A stretch of 61,238 nt of DNA from Clostridia bacterium (GTDB taxonomy: Bacteria > Bacillota > Clostridia > Oscillospirales > Acutalibacteraceae), in the NCBI GenBank assembly GCA_017471765.1, contig JAFURT010000002.1, positions 1-61,238 of the forward strand, written 5' to 3'. The notes below the pieces were generated by a model. The model ran no database searches and was not told the origin of the DNA. It saw nothing but the letters and a program-made list of their open reading frames with translations. A program made the position numbers and the translations under genes. Positions 1 through 8,597 of the stretch are shown here, one piece after another. Position 1 is the first letter of the stretch. Every line of letters begins with the position of its first letter.

Positions 1-438
1 AGTCACGATGCTTCTGAAGTTGGTCTGCATCATTAGAGCCTCATCCCGCCAGCAAACGTTACAATCGGAACAAGTCCAGTACTCCACATTACCGGTAGCC
101 TGGCAGGTAGCCTCCACAGCCTCTACGTGGGTGATGGTGTGAGCCGCATCGGGGTTGGTCAGCTCGCCGCAGTTCATGCAGTGGGTGTCACAAGCATAGA
201 AGTACTCGTGGTCAACGAAAGCAGTCACGTTCATGCGGTTGGTCTGCTGGGTCAGAGCCTCGTCCAGCCAGCAAACGTTACAATCGGAGCAAGTCCAGTA
301 CTCCACATTACCCATAGCCTCGCAGGTGGCCTCAACAGCCTCTACGTGGGCGATGGTGTGAGCCGCTTCGGGATTGGTCAGCTCGCCGCACAGCATGCAG
401 TGAGCATCGCAGGGATACATATACTCGTGGGGGCATTC
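1..438 (-). repeat. Two tandem 219-bp coding repeats
   Basis: The same segment recurs with a 219-bp (73-codon) period; for example, GCAAACGTTACAATCGGA occurs at 52 and again at 271. Each copy encodes a block with Cys pairs around GELTNP and YWTCSDCNVCW. The repeat continues towards the left edge, so more copies may lie outside. Confidence 0.8.
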
Positions 439-1803
439 CGGGCCGCCGAAGCCGGGCAGGTTTTCATCACCGGAAGCGGCAAGTGCCACGAAGGCGTCCA
501 TGTCCGCTACAAAGCCGAACTGGTCAACCACAAAGGAAATGTTGTTATAGTAGGGGATACGAATGTCAACGGAATCGTGGTTCTGCACGGTACCGGTGTA
601 GGGGCCGGAGCCTTCCAGTCTCCAGTGGCTGGAGTACTTCTTCTCGTTCAGCGGAATAATAACCCAGCCCTTGGTGCCCTGAGTGAAGCTCAGCTCCTTG
701 TGGCCGTAGGCGGTAACATCCAGAACTTGTCCGTCGACGACCATCTTGTAAGGATGGCCCTTACCGATGGTGGTCAGGCTGTCGTAGATGTCACGGGGAA
801 TCAGCTCCAGCTCGAACTGGCTGCCAACGCCGGTGGCGTCAAACCAGAACGCAATAGCCTCATGCTCCACACCGCCCACAGCGTCGAAAGCGATGTCATT
901 CAGCACAATCGGCTCGGTGTCCCGGTTGATTTTCAGCGCATTGCCGAAGGGACTGACGTCCGCAACAATTTCGTGGTTGTTGGCAGGGGAGACCGTAGAG
1001 CCTACCGGGTAAACGCTGTCTTCAAAGTCCTGTGCAACGGTGAACAGATTGTTCTCACAGCCGGCACAGACGTTGCCCTCCCAAGTGTGGGCGATGGTCA
1101 TGGAGGTCACCTTGGAAGCCGCATCGGCCGCAAAGGCCGCCGCATCGGAGGTGAAGCCCAGGTCGTCCAGGAAAATAACGTTGTTGTGGTGCCATGCATG
1201 GCTAAACCGCACACGGAACACGTCGCCGGCGGCGATGGTGTCGCCCTCGGCACCGCCCCAGACATGCTCAAAGGCGCTGAAGGGGACGATGTACCAGCCC
1301 TGGAAGCCCTTGCTCAACGGCAGAGCGTCCCGGCCATTGGCGGCAACGGTTGCCACATCGCCGGCAACCGACACGGTGGTGAAGCTGGTGCCGGGAGCGA
1401 TGCGGAAGCAACGCACATTACCGTTTTCGACACCGCTCTTATCATACAGCATCAAGGAAAAGTCCATGTTTGCCGCAATGTTGGTGGCATCCACCCAAAT
1501 GGTGAACGCCGTCTCGTCGGCAACACCGGTGTTGGTGAAGTCCATCTCAAAGTTGGAGTAATCACCGCTGGAGCCACGGTCCCATGCCAGCGCTTTACCG
1601 CCGGTGTGGGTAACACAGCCGACCAGCGTGCTGGAACCGGCACTGCTGGTGTGGGTGAGAGCGCCATACGGTTTGCTGTCAAAGTCAACAGCGATGGTGG
1701 CGCTGAAGGAATCTGCTGTTACCGGCACCAAGGCGACGGAAAACAGCGTCAGCAGAAGAACTGCCGATGTCAGAAGGGCTGCTAGTTTCTTTGCTCGGGT
1801 CAT
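1..1803 (-). CDS. Secreted surface protein with Cys-rich repeats (3' end beyond window)
   Basis: The frame is open from an ATG at 1803 down to base 1 (601 codons), so the C-terminus lies outside the window. The ATG follows GAGGAGAG. The N-terminus (MTRAKKLAALLTSA, then a hydrophobic stretch ending VTADS) is a Sec signal peptide. Two segments of about 200 residues follow. Each has a Phe-Asp opening and an aromatic-rich end (FLDDLGF; FVVDQFGF), which suggests two beta-sandwich, carbohydrate-binding-like domains; that is inference. After about residue 460 come at least two 73-residue repeats with paired Cys (for example CDAHCMLCGELTNP and WTCSDCNVCW). Such repeats are common in surface proteins of gut Clostridia. 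No catalytic motif is visible. It is likely an exported adhesin or ligand-binding protein. A 552-codon frame on the opposite strand is a shadow. Confidence 0.8.
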   Translation of the reverse strand, partial: MTRAKKLAALLTSAVLLLTLFSVALVPVTADSFSATIAVDFDSKPYGALTHTSSAGSSTLVGCVTHTGGKALAWDRGSSGDYSNFEMDFTNTGVADETAFTIWVDATNIAANMDFSLMLYDKSGVENGNVRCFRIAPGTSFTTVSVAGDVATVAANGRDALPLSKGFQGWYIVPFSAFEHVWGGAEGDTIAAGDVFRVRFSHAWHHNNVIFLDDLGFTSDAAAFAADAASKVTSMTIAHTWEGNVCAGCENNLFTVAQDFEDSVYPVGSTVSPANNHEIVADVSPFGNALKINRDTEPIVLNDIAFDAVGGVEHEAIAFWFDATGVGSQFELELIPRDIYDSLTTIGKGHPYKMVVDGQVLDVTAYGHKELSFTQGTKGWVIIPLNEKKYSSHWRLEGSGPYTGTVQNHDSVDIRIPYYNNISFVVDQFGFVADMDAFVALAASGDENLPGFGGPECPHEYMYPCDAHCMLCGELTNPEAAHTIAHVEAVEATCEAMGNVEYWTCSDCNVCWLDEALTQQTNRMNVTAFVDHEYFYACDTHCMNCGELTNPDAAHTITHVEAVEATCQATGNVEYWTCSDCNVCWRDEALMMQTNFRSIVT

Positions 1804-2120
1804 GTTTTTCTCTCCTCATCTCGTTCTAAATTTATATGACAGACGTCAAACGCCATCACACCAAAAGAGAGGTGCGTCCCCACACGGCCGGTACAGACAA
1901 TCCGTCGGGGAAAATGCACAGAAACGTATTAATGTATAGAATAAAAACTGCATAGCTTCACAATGATAGCACAAATTTTTCCGGGATGGCTTCACGGTAT
2001 TGACTATCGTTTGTGTTATTTTGACTATTCCATATACCGCTTAAGGAGAGCAGGGAAAGGGGAATGCTTTGTATATCCCCGACCGGCCGGGGATGCCTGT
2101 CGAATGGAGTCATATTTTGG
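1804..2120. other. Divergent intergenic region
   Basis: No gene is seen here. It lies between the minus-strand secreted protein and the plus-strand VWA operon. It holds a weak minus-strand promoter candidate (TTGTGA and TATACA, 19-bp spacer, around 1933-1963), the direct repeats listed separately, and a GC palindrome (CCCCG-N6-CGGGG, about 2078-2093). Confidence 0.5.
2000..2028. promoter_or_regulatory. Direct repeat TTGACTAT, possible regulator site
   Basis: TTGACTAT occurs at 2000-2007 and again at 2021-2028, 21 bp apart (two helical turns). On the other strand this reads ATAGTCAA twice. Paired direct repeats at 21-22 bp are typical of LytTR-type response-regulator sites. The assignment to that family is inference. 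Confidence 0.35.
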
Positions 2121-2150
2121 TTGACAAATTGTTCATAATTGTGTTACTAT
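2121..2150 (+). promoter_or_regulatory. Promoter of the VWA/tubulin-like operon
   Basis: TTGACA (2121-2126), an 18-bp spacer and TACTAT (2145-2150). Transcription would start near 2157, leaving a leader of about 60 nt before the ATG at 2218. Confidence 0.65.
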
Positions 2151-2217
2151 ATAAAGTACCTTATCGTGCGGGAGTGTACCTTCCGGACGGTAGCTTTAGA
2201 TTTGAGGGGGATCAAGT

Positions 2218-4866
2218 ATGGCGAATAGCGCAGTTCAGCACAGATGGCAACGGGTAGCGGCTTTTGCCCTTGCTGTTGTGCTGATGTTCACCGTGGCGGT
2301 GATTCCGCCTGCGGTAAAAGCGGACACAGACGAGGAAAGCACCGCTTCCCGGCTTATCCACGTGGTGTATGACGACTCCAACTCCATGATTATGGATAAA
2401 TCCACGGCCTGGTCGGAGGCGAAATACTCGTTGGAGATCCTGTCTGCCATGATGCAGGAAAAGGATATCATGAATGTGTATTTCATGAGTGACTTTAACG
2501 AGCAAAGCGGCTCCGGCAAAAACGGAGGCCCCCGGCTGAAAAACCTGTCGGGTGCCGCCAGCCAACGGCAGGCGAACATCCAAAAGATTCATAACACCGT
2601 CACCGCCACCAACGGCACCTTCTTCAGCAGTATCAAGAAGGCCTACAACGACCTGAAGGCAGACGGAAAGGGCTATGATGAACAGCACCTGGTGGTTATC
2701 ACCGATGGCGACTCGTTTTATAACTACGAGAACGCCAGCAACCTGAACTCTCTGTTCAAGGATGCACAAAAGGACGGCATCAAGGTGGTGTATCTGGCTA
2801 TCGGCCAAAACGCCATCAAGCCTACGGCCAACAATACCAGCGTGTTTGTGTATGAGGCCGCGCCCAACAGTCCCGGCAGTAAGGAGTCTATCCTACAGCG
2901 GGTCACCGAGATTGGCGAACGCATTTTCCAGCGTCCGGCCCATCCTCTCAGCGGCAATGCGCTGAACCTGAAAATTCCGGTCAGCGAGATTGTGGTGTTC
3001 GCCCAGGGGGCTAACGTGAGCGTCGGGGATATCCCCGGCACGAAAAAAAGCCTGTCCTCTGCCGGGCTGACCATGGCCGACCGGGACAAGGCGACCACCT
3101 GGCCAAACAATGATCTGATCAGAGGTATCGATAATATCGTGGTAGCCGACGGTCTGGCCGGTATGGTGGCCACCTTCACCCCCGCCTCCGGCGAGTACAT
3201 CGCCGAGGGCACGTACCAGCTGGATGTGTCTGCTACTGCTTATACCGTCTACTACAAGCCCTGTCTGGATGTGGTGCTGGAACTGACGGATGCAGACGGC
3301 ACCAGAATTGAGGACGGAGCCGAGGTGAACATCGGCAACTACACCGCTAATTATTTCCTCACCTACCCCAAGGGGCATCCCAACCATGGGCAGAAGGCTG
3401 ACCTGGCCGGCCTGGGCATCGACCCCAAGTACAGCCTGCTGGTGGACACCGGCGGCAAGATCAAGACCTATGAGGGGGGCGCCCCACAAACCGTGGAGCT
3501 GACCGAGGGCAAGACACGGGTGACCATCATTGCCCAATATCTCACCTACATATCCACCGATACCAGCATCAACCTGGCGGTGGCTGACCTGAAGATTTAT
3601 CCCCTTATCACCGAACTGACTCCCGAAAAGAAGGAGTACATCCTCTCTGAGATGGAGGATGACCGGGAGGGCTATACCCTCAAGGTGCGTATGGAGGACG
3701 GTAGCCCCGTCCCTGACACGCTGTGGGCCGCCTGCCAAGTGACTGTCAACTGTGAGGGGCTGGATTTTGAAGCCAAGAAGAACAGCGACGGCACCTTTAC
3801 CCTGCTGCCCCGCCGAAAGAACGGCAAGTACGAGGATACCGGCTCCGGGGAGCTCCCCTTCACCGCCGTGGCTACGGTCACCGAGGATGGCCGGGTGACC
3901 TACAAGGGCTCCGACGAGGGCGTGGCAGACATCTACAACGATGTGATTCCCGACAAGAACGGCTTTGCGGTGGAGATCGTCAAGATTAACCCCGGCGAAA
4001 TCAAGAGTACCAATTTTAACGGCGTCACGCCCACCGCACAGGTACAGGTCACCTGGAACGGGAACCCCCTGACCAAGGCCCAGTACGAGGCGCTGGAGCT
4101 GACTGCCGTCATGAAGAAGGAGTACCTGTGCACCGATGCCAGCGGCAACGAGGTACCGCTGTTGCGGGTCACCGGGGTGGAGTTGGATCCCTATGCAGAG
4201 GGGCAAGCCACCACCGCCACCGTCTCCTTTGAGGCGCAAGGCGACCCCGAAACCCAGCGGAAGAAGCTGGCCAGCCACGACACCTTCCAGGTAACAGCGG
4301 TCATCGACCGTGAGGGGGTGCGCAACGAGGCCACCGCCGAGGGCGAGTTGGGCGTCAAGCGGGTGCTGTCCTTGTGGGAGATTCTTGGCATCATTCTGGC
4401 CATTCTGTTGTTCCTGTTTATCCTCTTTGGCTATATCATCTGCAAAAAGTGGCTGCCCAAGAAGATTAAATACGCCAACGCCACTACCACCCGTACCTTC
4501 AAGCCGTATACCAAGCCTTCCTGCTGGCTGTCCATCCTTGTCCCCTTCCTGGGGGTGACCGTCCGTATGAAGGTGGACTATTTCGATGCAACCGGCATCA
4601 ATTCCAGCACCTCGCTGCGCATCCGGGCAACCGGCAAGAACACGTCGGCCATCCTGAATGCGGTGGAGCTGTATCGGGACGGGAACATCTATGTGGATTC
4701 CGATACACGGTTGGCCACCTACCTGGACGCTCTGCAAAACGGGCGTAACCGGCCGAGGAAGAAGCCGGTGGGCAAGCTGAACTACCGTTCTTCCCATCTG
4801 TATAAGGCCGGGGATGACTTGGTTACCTTCCTGGGCACGAAAGACCGGAAGAAGCGCAAAAAGTGA
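2218..4866 (+). CDS. Membrane-anchored von Willebrand factor A domain protein
   Basis: An 882-residue exported protein and the first gene of a four-gene operon. A signal peptide ends near Ala35. A VWA domain follows (about residues 44-240) with an intact MIDAS metal site: Asp52-x-Ser54-x-Ser56 (DDSNS), a Thr in the GTFF loop and Asp in ITDGD. The middle (about 250-715) looks like consecutive beta-sandwich domains of unknown family. A single TM helix (about 718-745, IILAILLFLFILFGYIIC) is followed by a cytoplasmic tail of about 135 basic residues. The VWA would therefore sit outside the cell with the tail facing the tubulin-like protein encoded next. VWA domains bind protein ligands through Mg/Mn. 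The ATG follows GAGGGGG with 7-nt spacing. The partner and ligand are unknown. Confidence 0.85.
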   Translation: MANSAVQHRWQRVAAFALAVVLMFTVAVIPPAVKADTDEESTASRLIHVVYDDSNSMIMDKSTAWSEAKYSLEILSAMMQEKDIMNVYFMSDFNEQSGSGKNGGPRLKNLSGAASQRQANIQKIHNTVTATNGTFFSSIKKAYNDLKADGKGYDEQHLVVITDGDSFYNYENASNLNSLFKDAQKDGIKVVYLAIGQNAIKPTANNTSVFVYEAAPNSPGSKESILQRVTEIGERIFQRPAHPLSGNALNLKIPVSEIVVFAQGANVSVGDIPGTKKSLSSAGLTMADRDKATTWPNNDLIRGIDNIVVADGLAGMVATFTPASGEYIAEGTYQLDVSATAYTVYYKPCLDVVLELTDADGTRIEDGAEVNIGNYTANYFLTYPKGHPNHGQKADLAGLGIDPKYSLLVDTGGKIKTYEGGAPQTVELTEGKTRVTIIAQYLTYISTDTSINLAVADLKIYPLITELTPEKKEYILSEMEDDREGYTLKVRMEDGSPVPDTLWAACQVTVNCEGLDFEAKKNSDGTFTLLPRRKNGKYEDTGSGELPFTAVATVTEDGRVTYKGSDEGVADIYNDVIPDKNGFAVEIVKINPGEIKSTNFNGVTPTAQVQVTWNGNPLTKAQYEALELTAVMKKEYLCTDASGNEVPLLRVTGVELDPYAEGQATTATVSFEAQGDPETQRKKLASHDTFQVTAVIDREGVRNEATAEGELGVKRVLSLWEILGIILAILLFLFILFGYIICKKWLPKKIKYANATTTRTFKPYTKPSCWLSILVPFLGVTVRMKVDYFDATGINSSTSLRIRATGKNTSAILNAVELYRDGNIYVDSDTRLATYLDALQNGRNRPRKKPVGKLNYRSSHLYKAGDDLVTFLGTKDRKKRKK

Positions 4867-4870
4867 TAAT

Positions 4871-4886
4871 TAGCGGTATGCCGCTA
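4871..4886 (+). other. Intercistronic hairpin
   Basis: TAGCGG-TATG-CCGCTA, a perfect 6-bp stem between the VWA and tubulin-like genes, with no T-tract. It may influence mRNA stability; function is not evident. Confidence 0.4.
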
Positions 4887-4937
4887 TCAAAGAGAACCGT
4901 ACAACGTGCAAATATATACTGTGAGGAGAGATTTGTT

Positions 4938-7900
4938 ATGTCCAAACAAGCAAAAGGTTCCAGCAAGACCGTTAAGGCGATGCCCCCTACGCTTCTGGTA
5001 GGTCTGGGCGGCACCGGCTGTGAGATTGTCGGTCGGGTGTACGACCTGGCCAGCAAGGAGCAGCAGAAATCCATCCAGTTTGCCTTCCTGGATACCGACG
5101 CCAACGAACTGCGCGAGAGAAAGCTGAAGGCCCCCCACGCCCATACGGTGCAGACTTCCCGCAAGATTACGGTGGGCCAGGCTCTGCGTGACGACCCCGA
5201 GGCGTACAACAACACCTTCCCCATCAACCCCCAGCTGATGAACAAGCCCCTGACCGAGGGCGCCGGCCAGATTCGTGCCGTGTCCAAGCTGGCCTTTGAT
5301 ATGTGCGTCCGTGAGGGGCGCCTGGGCGGCCTGCATGAGGCCATCAACAACCTGCAGAAGCTGAGCAGTGACGATATGGAGCAGTCCATCCGTGTGCTCA
5401 TCGTGTCCACCCTGGTGGGCGGCACCGGCTCCGGTATTCTGTTGCCGGTGGCCATGTATCTGCGGAACTATCTGGAGAACTATTGCAACAAGAAGCCCAT
5501 CATCCGTGCTTTCTGCGTGTTGCCGGAGGTGTTCTTCACCGACAAGAGCAAGACCGAGGTGGAAAAGAGCAACCTGCGCACCAATGCCTATGCCACCCTG
5601 CGTGAGCTGGATGCCTTCATGCTGCGTGCGGACAGCAAGCCCGGCTCGGACATCCGTTCCCGCTTCACCCTGAAGATGCCCCGTCCCGGCACGGTGGGCC
5701 AGTATGAGGAATACGAGCAGAATCCCCTGGATTACTGCTTCCTGTTTGACGCCCAGAACATCAACGGCGAGACCCTGGACAGCCTGCAGGCTTACAAGAT
5801 TCACGCCGCTGAGTGTATCTATGCGTCCTCCATCAGCCGTCTGCACAAGCGGCTGAACTCCTCCGAGGATAATACCATCCTGGAGCGTTGCGCCGAGAAT
5901 GGCCGCAACCGCTACTGCGGCGTGGGTGCGGCAAAGCTGTTCTACCCCGGCGAGGCGGTGCGTGACTATGTGGCGCTGAACTGGATGAGCCAGGCTATGA
6001 CCGAGGACTGGCTGCGGTATGACAACAAGGTGGAGGCGGAGAGAGCCCGCCGGCAGAACAGCCGCAAGCGCGGCGTGTCTCAGCCCCCTGTCAACGAGCG
6101 TGAGCTGTATTGCACCTATGTAGACCAGGATCTGGCCGGCGACAGCAAGAACTATTTTGGCCTGGCCATCAGCGAGGAAACCTACGAGGTGGACGAGGAA
6201 GGTATGCTCACCGAAACGCCCCGCTGGGAGACCTACCGCAAGAAGCTGGATGCCTTCATTGGCGAGAACTCCCGCAGTGACGTGAAGGATGCTGTCACCG
6301 GCAGCCTGATTGCCGCCGCCCGGCAGAAGATCGAGGAGAAGGAGCTGGATAGCTTCAAGTCCGACTTCGTCACCATCGCCCAGAAGCTGAAGGTGCTGTT
6401 CATCAAGACCCACAAGAAGGTGGAGACCAATGCCGCCGTTATCGCTGACAGCCTGTTCTCGGTGGATAACTTCAATGTGGAGGATGAGAACCGCATTGAG
6501 CACTACCTGCTGAAGAACGGCGTGCCGGTGCACCCCAACTCTGCCCGCTTCTTCCTGTATAACCTGGAGATTATGCTCAAGGAGGAGCTGACCCGTCTGA
6601 AGGCCCGCAAATCGGATTCCGACGATACGGCTTCTGCCGAGAACGGCCGTCGGCAGATGTCCTTCCCCGAGCTGGAGAAGAAGGTGCAGCAGTTCTTCAC
6701 CGCCGAGACGTATGTCCGTGACGACGACGAGAGCGGCACCAAGGTGAACATTGTCCGCTACGCCAACAGCCTGAAGCAGAAGACCTTCCGCAATACGGAC
6801 TTCATCGATTCCGCTTCCGATCTGCTGGATAAGTGCGACGGCTACATCGGCGACATCCAGAAGTACTATGGCATGTACGTCCGTGTGGCCATCATCGAGA
6901 AGGCACTGGCCTTTATCGACGACCTGTGCAACAACTACGAAATTTTCTATAAGATGCTGGGCGATGAGATCAAGGGCATTGCCCGCAACATCCAGCGCAT
7001 CGAGGAGAGCTACCAGAACGTGGTGGGCAACCCGGTCATCAACGTGTGCGCTTCTCCCACCTGCCTGCAGGCGGTGCTGGCGGCTTGCCCCAACACCATC
7101 GATTCGGTACAGCTGACCGACGACTTCAAGCAGAGCATCTTTGAGATTATTTACAAGAATTCCAGCGCCGACGCTATCTTCAAGACCAAGCAGCAGCGCC
7201 AGATTATCGAAAATCTGGTGTCCGGCGACATTCTGGACTTCTGGAGAGAGTCTGTGCTGACCCAGTATCCCCGCAAGGTGGATATGGACATCATCCAGGC
7301 TCTGCTGGCTGAGGCCGAGTACGAGGAGGGTTATACCTCCGTGGCAGATCTGGAGCACTATGTGGAGCAGAAGTACAATGCGGCCCTCACCCTGTCTGCG
7401 CCCTTCATCGACCGTCCGGTGGGTCAGCCCTACCAGATCATCGCTTGCGGCATGAGCAGCGATATCGAGGATGTGGACGATGCTGTTAAGTGCCGCATCA
7501 TGAAGCTGTTCGGCCACTACGAGAAGGATTCGCTGATGGATAAGAACCAGATTCTGGTCATGACAGCCCTGTACAACCTGAAGGCCAGCGATCTGAAGAA
7601 GTTTGCCTCTGCCGATCCGCACCCGGCCGACCCCCGTGCCGCCGGCTCCTACTTCAAGGACTACGTGGCCCGTATCGACAACATCCTGCCGGATTCCGAG
7701 AAGTCCAACATCATCACCCCTCACCTCGACAGAAGATGGCACTTTGCCGGCGTGTTGCCGGACTTCGAGGACAAGACCGAGGTAGCCCGCCAGACCGAGG
7801 CCCAGAAGGCGTTCCTGGTGGCGCTGGCCTATGGCTATGTCCGCTTCAACCGGGATCAGTACAAGTTCGTGGACGGCAACGGCGACTTCATCAGCGAGCA

Positions 7901-8501
7901 GATCATCGTGCAGGATGGCCTGTGCGACAAACTGCATGAGGTGTACGATGCCCTGAGCATCAGCCGCCCGCTGGTGCGTGACTTCCTCAACCGTTACCAG
8001 ACCTCCACCGACATCGAAAAGGATGTGGACAGCCTGGGCAACCTGGATTATACCCATTCCAAGCTGTACAAAGCGCTTAAGAACATGCACCTGCTCAAGT
8101 ATCCCTTCATCCCCACCGTTAGCTATCTGGAGATTCCTCTGTTGTATAAGACCTCGGTGGGTAACGGTTCCTTTGATGACGACGATGCGGTCACTATGCT
8201 GCATAACTTTATCAACATGACCGACGAGTACCTGTCCATCTTCTACGATGACAATATTCGTCGTACCGACTATCTGGTCCGGTGGCTGGATGAGCAGACG
8301 GCATTGATGCTGGACAATGTGGCCCAGTATTACAACCTGGAGGGCAAGGTGATCATCCAGGAGCCCTTCGCCGATCTGCTGTTGGCCCGTCTGGTCAACA
8401 ACATTCTGGGCAAGTTCCGGAACCTGTCTTCTGCCAATGAGGAAGCGGCCAAGTGCTGTGAGAAGTACACGGCCAAGTGGAGCGAGCTTACCAAGGCTTG
8501 A
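4938..8501 (+). CDS. Large tubulin/FtsZ-like GTPase family protein
   Basis: A cytoplasmic protein of 1187 residues. The start is the ATG at 4938 after GAGGAGAG with 8-nt spacing; an upstream GTG at 4863 lacks a good site. The N-terminal domain shows LLVGLGGTGCEIVGRVY (about residues 19-35) as the first nucleotide-binding loop, FLDTDANEL (about 54-62), and STLVGGTGSGILLPVAM (about 157-173), which is the tubulin/FtsZ signature G-box (GGTGSG). This matches the tubulin-like group collected as Pfam Tubulin_2, which is much larger than FtsZ. The remaining 800 or so residues are mostly helical and charged, with no recognised domain; they may mediate assembly or contact its membrane partners. Upstream is a VWA membrane protein and downstream are two membrane proteins, so it is probably recruited to the membrane. 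GTP hydrolysis and polymerisation are inferred from the motifs only. Confidence 0.85.
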   Translation: MSKQAKGSSKTVKAMPPTLLVGLGGTGCEIVGRVYDLASKEQQKSIQFAFLDTDANELRERKLKAPHAHTVQTSRKITVGQALRDDPEAYNNTFPINPQLMNKPLTEGAGQIRAVSKLAFDMCVREGRLGGLHEAINNLQKLSSDDMEQSIRVLIVSTLVGGTGSGILLPVAMYLRNYLENYCNKKPIIRAFCVLPEVFFTDKSKTEVEKSNLRTNAYATLRELDAFMLRADSKPGSDIRSRFTLKMPRPGTVGQYEEYEQNPLDYCFLFDAQNINGETLDSLQAYKIHAAECIYASSISRLHKRLNSSEDNTILERCAENGRNRYCGVGAAKLFYPGEAVRDYVALNWMSQAMTEDWLRYDNKVEAERARRQNSRKRGVSQPPVNERELYCTYVDQDLAGDSKNYFGLAISEETYEVDEEGMLTETPRWETYRKKLDAFIGENSRSDVKDAVTGSLIAAARQKIEEKELDSFKSDFVTIAQKLKVLFIKTHKKVETNAAVIADSLFSVDNFNVEDENRIEHYLLKNGVPVHPNSARFFLYNLEIMLKEELTRLKARKSDSDDTASAENGRRQMSFPELEKKVQQFFTAETYVRDDDESGTKVNIVRYANSLKQKTFRNTDFIDSASDLLDKCDGYIGDIQKYYGMYVRVAIIEKALAFIDDLCNNYEIFYKMLGDEIKGIARNIQRIEESYQNVVGNPVINVCASPTCLQAVLAACPNTIDSVQLTDDFKQSIFEIIYKNSSADAIFKTKQQRQIIENLVSGDILDFWRESVLTQYPRKVDMDIIQALLAEAEYEEGYTSVADLEHYVEQKYNAALTLSAPFIDRPVGQPYQIIACGMSSDIEDVDDAVKCRIMKLFGHYEKDSLMDKNQILVMTALYNLKASDLKKFASADPHPADPRAAGSYFKDYVARIDNILPDSEKSNIITPHLDRRWHFAGVLPDFEDKTEVARQTEAQKAFLVALAYGYVRFNRDQYKFVDGNGDFISEQIIVQDGLCDKLHEVYDALSISRPLVRDFLNRYQTSTDIEKDVDSLGNLDYTHSKLYKALKNMHLLKYPFIPTVSYLEIPLLYKTSVGNGSFDDDDAVTMLHNFINMTDEYLSIFYDDNIRRTDYLVRWLDEQTALMLDNVAQYYNLEGKVIIQEPFADLLLARLVNNILGKFRNLSSANEEAAKCCEKYTAKWSELTKA

Positions 8502-8509
8502 TCGTGTAT

Positions 8510-8554
8510 TGCCGCCCGGGCCGGTAACGGAAATTCCGTCCGGCGTGGGCGGCA
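8510..8554 (+). other. Long intercistronic hairpin
   Basis: The outer arms TGCCGCCCGGGCCGG and CCGGCGTGGGCGGCA pair almost fully, and the inner ACGGAA/TTCCGT continues the stem. There is no T-tract, so it is unlikely to be a terminator. It sits between the tubulin-like gene and the next gene and may act in mRNA processing or expression ratio. Confidence 0.55.
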
Positions 8555-8597
8555 GATCAGGCATTGACGCAAATTTGGCAAAAGGAGGTTCACGCTG

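Noticed and set aside
127-1785. 552-codon open frame on the plus strand
   Set aside because: It lies antisense to the secreted Cys-repeat protein, which has a signal peptide, ribosome binding site and repeated domains. The plus frame is Val/Gly/His-rich with no recognisable domain; it is a G+C-driven shadow.
2893-4797. 634-codon minus-strand frame opposite the VWA gene
   Set aside because: It is a shadow; no domain, and the VWA gene is well supported.
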